Made by a program: the position numbers and the translations under genes. The notes under the pieces were generated by a model, which was not told where the DNA came from, searched no databases, and worked only from the letters and a program-made list of their open reading frames with translations. Positions 7,198 through 12,185 of a stretch of 12,185 nt of DNA are shown piece after piece. Numbering within the stretch: position 1 is the stretch's first letter; each line of letters starts with the position of its first letter. Source of the DNA: Chloroflexota bacterium (GTDB taxonomy: Bacteria; Chloroflexota; Anaerolineae; J102); NCBI GenBank assembly GCA_013152695.1, contig JAADFV010000448.1, positions 1 through 12,185 of the forward strand, read 5' to 3'.

Positions 7198-8241
7198 ATG
7201 GCAACAGAAAGCACTTCGATAGACCAGCTCAGCGATGAATTCAAGCCTTTAACAGGTCGGCCGCGTTCGCCAATGAGCGACGCCATTCGCGAATTTAAGC
7301 GTAACAAAGTGGCTGTCGGAAGCATGGTTTTCGTCATTCTCGTCGTTTTAACTGCGATTTTCGCACCGCTCCTTACTCCCTACCACTTTGCTTTACAGAA
7401 CACCTCGTTTGCTCGTGCAAAAATACTGGAACCCTATGTCATCACGACAGACCGTTACGAGCAATGTCACTGGAAAGATACGCCCCTTGATTTCGGCTGT
7501 ACCGTATTTATCGCTGGCTCCGATGCTCTCGGTCGCGATCTTTGGAGTCGCGTCGTTTACGGCACGCGCGTTTCCTTAGCTGTAGCTCTAGTCGCTTCGT
7601 CCGTGAGTCTATTGATCGGCTTGTCGTATGGCACCATAGCCGGTTATGCCGGCGGCCGCGCCGACGAGATCATGATGCGTATTGTCGACTTTCTCTACGC
7701 TGTGCCTGTCCTCGTCCTCATCATCCTCATGCAGGTCTACTTCAAAGCGCTCACAAGACAAGGGGCGACCGGCTTTGCCGGTGTACTCATCAGCTGGAAT
7801 CAGGCGTTAGGAGGGATGTTGTTCCTCTTTATCGCCATGGGCGCCCTAAACTGGATTGGTATGGCACGTCTCTCCCGTGGTCAGGTTCTTTCACAAAAGA
7901 AGAAGGAATACATCGAAGCAGCCAAATCTATTGGTACCAGCGATACACGTATCATCTTCAAACATCTGATTCCTAACATCATCGGTCCCCTGGTCGTGAT
8001 CGAGACCCTCGCCATTCCCGGTTACATCTTTACTGAAGCGACACTGAGTTTTATTGGTCTCGGCGTTGATCCCCCCACACCGAGCTGGGGCGCTATGATC
8101 GCCGAATCCACCCAGGGTATTCGTTCCAACCCCCACCTGGTTCTTATTCCCGGTGCCGCTCTCACCCTGCTCACCCTGGCCTTCAACTTCATGGGTGATG
8201 GTTTGCGTGACGCAATCGACCCACGCACACACAATCGCTAA
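7198..8241 (+). CDS. oppC: Peptide ABC transporter permease, OppC/DppC type
   Basis: Second membrane subunit of the importer, pairing with OppB. From ATG 7198 the protein has 347 residues: a cytoplasmic N-terminal OppC_N segment (about 1-38, with the REFKRNKVAVGS boundary motif), a first membrane span about 39-60, an outer loop with two cysteines (C90, C101) that could form a disulfide, the family motif GSDALGRDLWSR (107-118), spans from about 124 onward, and the EAA coupling loop KEYIEAAKSIG (236-246). The end, MGDGLRDAIDPR, is typical. A TTG at 7186 in frame would add four residues but has no ribosome-binding site. ATG 7198 also has only a weak one (GGA at about 7188-7190), so translation may be modest. 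oppB ends 63 nt upstream and the next lipoprotein starts 21 nt downstream, which fits one transcript. Confidence 0.93.
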   Translation: MATESTSIDQLSDEFKPLTGRPRSPMSDAIREFKRNKVAVGSMVFVILVVLTAIFAPLLTPYHFALQNTSFARAKILEPYVITTDRYEQCHWKDTPLDFGCTVFIAGSDALGRDLWSRVVYGTRVSLAVALVASSVSLLIGLSYGTIAGYAGGRADEIMMRIVDFLYAVPVLVLIILMQVYFKALTRQGATGFAGVLISWNQALGGMLFLFIAMGALNWIGMARLSRGQVLSQKKKEYIEAAKSIGTSDTRIIFKHLIPNIIGPLVVIETLAIPGYIFTEATLSFIGLGVDPPTPSWGAMIAESTQGIRSNPHLVLIPGAALTLLTLAFNFMGDGLRDAIDPRTHNR

Positions 8242-8262
8242 AATTTAGGAAAGTAACCAACC

Positions 8263-8889
8263 ATGAAATCACGCCATATCCTCATTCTTCTTATTGGCTC
8301 ACTTTTATTGGTGAGTTTAGCCTGCCAAACAGGTGAGGTACTGACCCCTGCCGAAGCCACGGCGCGTGCCGTCGAAGCCCGTAGTGTCAAAGTCAGAAAC
8401 ATCAAAAGTGCCACGGGTACAAAAACCAAAGAAGAACTGAAAGGGCCGCAGCCTGGTGACACGGTCGAATTGACCGGCAAGGGCTTTATGATCAGCCTTT
8501 ACCAGGAAGCAGGGGCTACCCGCATCATCGCCCAACAAGAACGTGGCACCAATGTCACTCTCAAAGACAAACAAGACGTAAACGGTGAAACCTGGTACCT
8601 GATCGACGCTCCCACAGGTCTGGGTTGGGTCAAAGCCGAAAATATCAAAGAGATAGAAACCGAGGCAAAGCCAAAACCTGGCGACACTGTTTATCTTAAA
8701 GGCAAAGGATACATGATCAATCTGTATCAGGAAGCAGGGGGCACGCGCATCATTGCCCAGCAAGAACGTGGCGCCAAAGTTACGATCAAGGATGTGACCG
8801 AGGTTAACGGAAAGACCTGGTATTTGATTGACGCCCCCACCGGCCTCGGCTGGGTGGATGAGGCCAGTATTTCGGTCGAAGCGCCTTAA
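8263..8889 (+). CDS. Small lipoprotein with two SH3-like repeats
   Basis: A 208-residue predicted lipoprotein: hydrophobic signal (6-20) with lipobox SLAC and lipidated C21, a charged linker (22-60), then two tandem bacterial SH3-like domains at 63-128 and 138-203. The domains share 49 of 66 residues, with identical stretches such as TRIIAQQERG and TWYLIDAPTGLGWV. The GWV ending is typical of SH3b folds, which in envelopes often bind cell-wall peptides or proteins; the ligand here is unknown. ATG 8263 has AGGA (8247-8250) 12 nt upstream, a rather distant site. It follows oppC by 21 nt and is followed by a terminator-like hairpin, so it is likely the last gene of the opp transcript and may be an accessory of the importer or simply an envelope protein. 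Confidence 0.8.
   Translation: MKSRHILILLIGSLLLVSLACQTGEVLTPAEATARAVEARSVKVRNIKSATGTKTKEELKGPQPGDTVELTGKGFMISLYQEAGATRIIAQQERGTNVTLKDKQDVNGETWYLIDAPTGLGWVKAENIKEIETEAKPKPGDTVYLKGKGYMINLYQEAGGTRIIAQQERGAKVTIKDVTEVNGKTWYLIDAPTGLGWVDEASISVEAP
8449..8871 (+). repeat. Intragenic duplication encoding the two SH3-like domains
   Basis: Segments 8449-8646 and 8674-8871 (198 bp each, 225-bp period) encode domains that match at 49 of 66 residues. Codons differ at many third positions, so the duplication is not recent, yet the protein is well conserved. Confidence 0.85.
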
Positions 8890-8930
8890 CGCCAACCTCT
8901 ACTATCCCGAAATTACAACTAGCTCAATAC

Positions 8931-8970
8931 AAAAAGGGAGGCGTGCTCCGGCACAGTCTCCCTTTCTTAT
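8931..8970 (+). terminator. Terminator-like hairpin ending the opp cluster
   Basis: AAAGGGAG (8933-8940) pairs with CTCCCTTT (8958-8965); inside it GTGC and GCAC (8943-8946, 8951-8954) close a TCCG tetraloop. CTTATT follows. It lies 41 nt after the stop of the SH3-like lipoprotein. The T-tract is short and interrupted, so some read-through into the next gene is likely. Confidence 0.65.
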
Positions 8971-8995
8971 TCCTACCCCCATTCCTCAATACTTT

Positions 8996-10765
8996 ATGCG
9001 ATACAAATCCCTCCCCTCTTTCTTCCTTCTCCTGCTGCTCTTGAGCGTCCTGGCCGGATGCAGCGATAATGCCGATCGCTTGTGGGTAAAAGCTCCCGGC
9101 TGGAGTCGCGCCAAATGGGTGGGGATCACTCGTGTGGGCGATCCTGCCCCCCTTGTCCAGGACAATGAGGGAAATCTCTATCAATTTCTTATTACCGGCG
9201 AAGGAGATCGCTACTACCCGCGACTCGTGGCCATGAATTCCGCTGCCGAAGTGATTTGGGATCGCAGCTACGAAGAAATCATGCTCGATCGTCCTGACCA
9301 ACCGAAACTCCTGTGGGATGGCACCTCCCTTCGTCTATTTTGGCTTGACAGAGCGCAACTCTACATGGCCGAGGTCGAGCCCGATTCCGGCTTTCTGCCT
9401 CAGTGGCCGGTGCTGTTGTCTGGTGAGGAGAAGGTGGGGAGTTATAGCGTCGCCCAGAGGAAGGATGGGGCCTTCGTGCTGTGGTACGCAGGCACCTTAC
9501 GCAAACCCGGCCTCTACGCCTTTCCTCCCGGCCAGCTCAGCGGACCTGCCATTCTTATCGATCCTAAGGCCGTCCGCCCCAGCATTGCCTTCGATGCCGA
9601 CAATGTGCTCCATGCCATTTGGGCACACATGCCAAAAGGCGCCACCAGCAATCCCATCTTTTATGCCGCCTATCCGCAGGGTTTCTACCGTTCAGGGTTG
9701 GCGCAAGAGATTGCCCAGCCTCTTGCCAGCACTACCAGTATTGTCAACGGCCCGGTGTTAGGGCTTGATGCCAGTCGGGTCTACGTTTTTTGGACTATCG
9801 AAGTACGGACGGGTATGTCGGCAGGCTCTGTACGAACCAGCTATGTGAGCTTTCCCCGCGAACAGCTTGTTTTGCCTTTGCATCCCCAAACCATAAGTGT
9901 TCCAACCGCCTACGAATTACCCTACCAGCCCGTGCCTGACGCTGCTATACAGGCCGGAGAGCGAGTATTGCTCGATCAAACACATTTACGCATGACAGGG
10001 CAGGTAACCTCCCTGACGGCCAGCCAGACTAATTCCTCCGAATTGGTCGTTGCGCATCGTGTCCGTGCTACATATCTCATGCGCAAGAATGAGATGCAGG
10101 TCGCTACCCTCTTCTTCCGTGCTGGCGAACCTCATTCCTACCAGTTACTCAGTTTTACTGCCGGCGACTCTCGTTCTCCCTATCTTTTTATTGATCCTGA
10201 GAAAAATCTCTATCTGACCTGGCTGGAGCGCGGCGACGCATCCGGTTTTTTGGTGTATCTCACCAGTACGGCCCCCTCCATTCGCCAGACCCTATCCGTT
10301 CTCACGCAAGATGATATCGCCCGCCTTACGGCCAGTACACTTTTTGGCCTCCTCACAGGCATCATTCTCATCCCCTTTGCCTTGATGTGGTTCGCTGTTC
10401 CTCTTTTCCTTGTTGCTATCACCTCGCCGCTGCGTCGTGAGGCCGAGGATTTCCGAGATATACGGGTATTGTTTAGCTTGGTGGTTTCGATTGCCGGTTA
10501 TTGGTTTAGCAAGCTTATATTTTTGCCAGGCATGAAAGATTATGTGCCCTTTACGGCCTGGTTACCTATTATTCCCAGGGAATGGTACGATCCTCTCCGT
10601 ATTGGCGTTCCCATTCTCATTTCTCTCTTCGCCTTATGGGTAGCCAAACACTTTACTTATGACCGTATGCGCAATTCCCCCCTCTATTTTATCTTGATCT
10701 TTATGGCCGTGGATGGGGTACTTACCACGGCCATTTATGGGGTGATTTTCCTGGCGACAAACTGA
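8996..10765 (+). CDS. Propeller-like lipoprotein with C-terminal membrane domain, function unknown
   Basis: Not a named family to me. The chosen ATG 8996 gives 589 residues starting with a lipoprotein signal (poly-Leu core 9-16, lipobox VLAGC, C22). The frame is open upstream to 8828 but that part overlaps the SH3-like gene and the hairpin. Residues about 45-425 contain at least six repeats of one pattern, a small hydrophobic strand, an Asp/Gly turn and an aromatic strand: LVQDNEGNLYQFL, LLWDGTSLRLFWL, VAQRKDGAFVLWY, IAFDADNVLHAIW, LGLDASRVYVFW, LFIDPEKNLYLTW. This suggests a beta-propeller of the BNR/sialidase-like kind, without visible catalytic residues. Residues 446-474, 489-511, 535-552 and 561-587 are predicted membrane spans. 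So an outer-face sensor or binding domain is tied to a four-span membrane part. No Shine-Dalgarno is visible before the start, and a hairpin lies only 30 nt upstream. Confidence 0.8.
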   Translation: MRYKSLPSFFLLLLLLSVLAGCSDNADRLWVKAPGWSRAKWVGITRVGDPAPLVQDNEGNLYQFLITGEGDRYYPRLVAMNSAAEVIWDRSYEEIMLDRPDQPKLLWDGTSLRLFWLDRAQLYMAEVEPDSGFLPQWPVLLSGEEKVGSYSVAQRKDGAFVLWYAGTLRKPGLYAFPPGQLSGPAILIDPKAVRPSIAFDADNVLHAIWAHMPKGATSNPIFYAAYPQGFYRSGLAQEIAQPLASTTSIVNGPVLGLDASRVYVFWTIEVRTGMSAGSVRTSYVSFPREQLVLPLHPQTISVPTAYELPYQPVPDAAIQAGERVLLDQTHLRMTGQVTSLTASQTNSSELVVAHRVRATYLMRKNEMQVATLFFRAGEPHSYQLLSFTAGDSRSPYLFIDPEKNLYLTWLERGDASGFLVYLTSTAPSIRQTLSVLTQDDIARLTASTLFGLLTGIILIPFALMWFAVPLFLVAITSPLRREAEDFRDIRVLFSLVVSIAGYWFSKLIFLPGMKDYVPFTAWLPIIPREWYDPLRIGVPILISLFALWVAKHFTYDRMRNSPLYFILIFMAVDGVLTTAIYGVIFLATN

Positions 10766-10970
10766 CGTGTTCGCATCTCCGTCCCCGCCTATTTGTACCC
10801 AGGAATCGTAGGACGGACAGTAGGAGCCTGGCCAAATGAACCGGCGCCTTCCTCAGCGGCCTTCCCTTTGCCCATCATTTGCCAACTGACTTCGCTGCCA
10901 TTCCCGCGTGTGCCTGATATCTTTCTAGCGGTTCGCATAGGGAAAGACGATATTCTGATCCAGGGCCATG

Positions 10971-11246
10971 TTAGGCAGTGCGATAGATACGGATTACCCC
11001 TCGCGAACGAATAAATTCGATCTCGTAGCCTAAACGAGATGCCGCGCGTTTCAAACGATTTTTGACAGTTTGGCGATTTTCGTTCTTTTCGATCTTGATA
11101 ACCAATCCTTCGCCTATTTCTAATGGTCTAAGTTGTTCCATAAACATCTCTAAGACCTGTTCTCGTTGCGATTTGGGGCGTCCGCGATGTTTATCTTCTA
11201 AGATGTCAGAAACTTCTTTTTTGCTAAGAGGTTCAAAAGAAGGCAT
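10971..11246 (-). CDS. Small basic protein, possible DNA-binding, function unknown
   Basis: A 91-residue product beginning MPSFEPLSKKEVSDILEDK. It contains RGRPKS (about 21-26), which resembles an AT-hook core, a helical stretch about 27-42, and a C-terminal basic part NRQTVKNRLKRAASRLGYE (about 56-74) that could be the recognition part of a helix-turn-helix or a fold for nucleic-acid binding, followed by strands EIEFIRSRGVIRIYR. Function is inferred from charge and motif only. The frame continues upstream to 11405, but ATG at 11246 is preferred: GAGG lies 6 nt upstream, and a near-consensus promoter at 11286-11314 would start the transcript near 11279, downstream of the longer starts. It is convergent with the propeller lipoprotein and divergent from rplI. 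Confidence 0.7.
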   Translation of the reverse strand: MPSFEPLSKKEVSDILEDKHRGRPKSQREQVLEMFMEQLRPLEIGEGLVIKIEKNENRQTVKNRLKRAASRLGYEIEFIRSRGVIRIYRTA

Positions 11247-11285
11247 TTTTACCTCGCTGATTAAATGTTTGATGAATGTATGCCT

Positions 11286-11314
11286 ATTATCTCTCATGAA
11301 ATGCCTCTTGTCAA
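11286..11314 (-). promoter_or_regulatory. Near-consensus sigma70 promoter for the small basic protein
   Basis: On the minus strand TTGACA (11314-11309) is followed after 17 bp by GATAAT (11291-11286), five of six bases of the -10 consensus. The start would be near 11279, leaving a leader of about 33 nt to ATG 11246. This is the strongest promoter by sequence in the window and fixes the start of the minus-strand gene. Confidence 0.75.
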
Positions 11315-11406
11315 TAGAAAATACCTTACAATCTGCTGACCATGGTAATGTTGACAGCAGAAAATGATAAAAACTGGCATGACTGCCGCGCCGAACCATG
11401 CCCAAT

Positions 11407-11436
11407 TTGTCAAATAGGCAAAGGATCGGGTAAACT
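11407..11436 (+). promoter_or_regulatory. Candidate promoter for rplI
   Basis: TTGTCA (11407-11412) and TAAACT (11431-11436) are separated by 18 bp; both match consensus at four or five of six positions. Transcription would begin near 11443, leaving a leader of about 110 nt before rplI that includes the hairpin at 11475-11495. Confidence 0.45.
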
Positions 11437-11474
11437 TATTTTTTGCGTGATGCACTACCCTATACTTCAATCCC

Positions 11475-11495
11475 ACCGGCCGATAGCAGGCCGGT
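11475..11495 (+). promoter_or_regulatory. GC-rich hairpin in the rplI leader
   Basis: ACCGGCC (11475-11481) and GGCCGGT (11489-11495) form a perfect 7-bp stem with the 7-nt loop GATAGCA. No T-run follows, so it is not a plain terminator. It lies 57 nt before the rplI start and could be a protein-binding leader element or an mRNA stabiliser. I see no match to the known S6:S18 leader motif. Confidence 0.5.
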
Positions 11496-11552
11496 CTTGT
11501 ATGAAATATGCCTGTCATTTGCTGATAGGTCCTTAAGGAGATCGATACTACG

Positions 11553-12083
11553 ATGGAAGTCCTGCTTAAAAAAGATGTAAAAGGCCTGGGTTCGGCTGGT
11601 GATATTGTTACCGTCAAACCAGGTTACGCCCGTAACCTTCTCATTCCTCGCGGCCTGGCTCTACCCGCCACTGCGGGCTTACGCCAACAAGCCACCCAAA
11701 TTAAAGAGGCCGCCGAACGCCGCCGCCTACGTGAACTGGCAACTGCTCGCGATTTAGCCGATCGCATCAATGCCACCGTTCTCAAATTCAAGGCAAAGGC
11801 GGGAGAAAGCGGTCGTTTGTACGGTTCGATTACCTCGGCCATGATCGCCGATGCTCTGGAAGAAGCAATTGGGCGAGAGATTGATCGACGTCGTATTCGT
11901 CTGGAACACTCCTTGCGCGAGTTGGGCGAACACGAAATCACCATGCACATTGCTCAGGATGTCAATGCTGTGTTCAAGGTGGTTGTCGAGCCCGAAGGTG
12001 AATTGGAGAAGGATATGCTCACAGAAGAAGAGCTCGAAGCTGCCGCTATCGAGCAGGGAATAGAAGAAGTCGAAGAAGCTTAG
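11553..12083 (+). CDS. rplI: Large-subunit ribosomal protein bL9
   Basis: Binds 23S rRNA at the base of the L1 stalk and reaches across the ribosome surface, helping maintain frame and ribosome spacing. The 176 residues begin MEVLLKKDVKGLGSAGDIVTVKPGYARNL in outline, an almost complete N-terminal L9 signature: G13, G16, V19, G24-Y25, N28 and L30 are present, while the usual Tyr/Phe after N28 is Leu29. A long connecting helix (about 41-75) and the C-terminal rRNA-binding domain (about 76-148, with GRLYGSIT at 87-94) follow. An acidic tail of about 28 residues (149-176, rich in Glu) exceeds the roughly 148-150-residue norm. ATG 11553 has AAGGAG (11535-11540) 12 nt upstream, a wide spacing. The usual neighbours rpsF, ssb and rpsR are absent here, and a strong terminator follows, so it is probably a single-gene unit. 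Confidence 0.97.
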   Translation: MEVLLKKDVKGLGSAGDIVTVKPGYARNLLIPRGLALPATAGLRQQATQIKEAAERRRLRELATARDLADRINATVLKFKAKAGESGRLYGSITSAMIADALEEAIGREIDRRRIRLEHSLRELGEHEITMHIAQDVNAVFKVVVEPEGELEKDMLTEEELEAAAIEQGIEEVEEA

Positions 12084-12115
12084 TTTTCTCTAGTTGATCC
12101 GGTTGTCCTCCTTGT

Positions 12116-12149
12116 AAAGCCTCGAGCAAATCATTGCCCGAGGCTTTTT
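12116..12149 (+). terminator. Rho-independent terminator of rplI
   Basis: AAAGCCTCG (12116-12124) pairs perfectly with CGAGGCTTT (12139-12147). After a one-base mismatch, GCAA/TTGC continue the stem to the tetraloop ATCA. Five Ts (12145-12149) end it. This is the cleanest intrinsic terminator in the window, 32 nt after the rplI stop. Confidence 0.93.
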
Positions 12150-12158
12150 CATGAAGGC

Positions 12159-12176
12159 TCATCTGCAAGTAGATGA
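12159..12176. repeat. Short inverted repeat at the window end
   Basis: TCATCT (12159-12164) and AGATGA (12171-12176) flank a 6-nt loop, with GG and CC adding two outer pairs beyond a mismatch. It may be the start of a leader structure for a gene beyond the window, but the window ends too soon to judge. Confidence 0.3.
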
Positions 12177-12185
12177 ACCGTGCGC

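Noticed and set aside
8828..8995. N-terminal extension of the propeller lipoprotein
   Set aside because: It overlaps the SH3-like gene and the terminator hairpin, and would bury the signal peptide 56 residues inside the protein.
10789..10938. 49-residue minus-strand frame (MRTARKISG..., ending TIPGYK) in the gap after the propeller lipoprotein, and a 73-residue TTG-started plus-strand frame over the same bases
   Set aside because: Neither has a ribosome-binding site or a recognisable domain, and they overlap on opposite strands. The 205-bp convergent gap also shows no clear terminator.
11351..11373. TTGACA at 11351 as a second plus-strand promoter
   Set aside because: No acceptable -10 box lies 16-19 bp downstream. 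The CTGCTG/CAGCAG repeat around it (11333-11338, 11355-11360) is only 6 bp.
11247..11405. Longer N-terminus for the minus-strand small protein
   Set aside because: The near-consensus promoter at 11286-11314 would lie inside it, and the start at 11246 has a good ribosome-binding site.
11342..11536. 64-residue plus-strand frame with several cysteines before rplI
   Set aside because: It has no ribosome-binding site, contains the candidate rplI promoter and the leader hairpin, and the CxxxxCxxC pattern is too short to name a fold.

Overview
The window looks like a chromosomal segment of a Chloroflexota bacterium (Anaerolineae/Caldilineae-like). This is inferred from three things: the lipoprotein solute-binding protein with a VTKEVVKEVE-type repeat and TPTP linker behind its lipobox, several short lipoproteins with SH3-like or propeller-like domains, and a nucleotidyltransferase/phosphohexomutase-type fusion. 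No 16S or other phylogenetic marker except rplI is present, so the assignment is tentative. No mobile element, CRISPR array, tRNA or rRNA gene was seen.

Layout: (1) 1-1445, the 3' part of a sugar-nucleotidyltransferase/phosphohexomutase fusion, cut by the window edge; its mutase domain is degenerate in all four canonical active-site loops. (2) 1446-1821, a gene-free stretch with a good sigma70-type promoter at 1660-1689. (3) 1822-8889, a complete peptide/oligopeptide ABC importer in the order oppD-oppF-oppA-oppB-oppC, followed by a small lipoprotein with two near-identical SH3-like repeats. The cluster holds conspicuous non-coding elements: a perfect anti-16S-tail match (AAAGGAGGTGAT) about 130 nt before oppA, and between oppA and oppB a hairpin, a 14-bp terminator-like hairpin and a large inverted repeat (18 bp perfect plus 5 bp). 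These fit differential expression, with abundant binding protein and scarcer permeases. A terminator-like hairpin at 8931-8970 closes the block. (4) 8996-10765, a lipoprotein with propeller-like repeats and four C-terminal membrane segments. (5) 10971-11246, minus strand, a 91-residue basic protein with a near-consensus promoter. (6) 11553-12083, rplI (ribosomal protein L9) with its own promoter, a leader hairpin and a strong terminator.

Functional reading: OppA, anchored on the outer face of the membrane, would deliver peptides to the OppB/OppC pore, powered by the OppD/OppF ATPases, both of which carry four C-terminal cysteines of the type that can hold an iron-sulfur cluster. The SH3-like lipoprotein, 21 nt behind oppC, may be an envelope accessory of the importer. 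The propeller lipoprotein and the 91-residue protein have no function I can name. The most interesting unexplained signals are the regulatory RNA/DNA structures around oppA, the degenerate mutase, and the two uncharacterised proteins.
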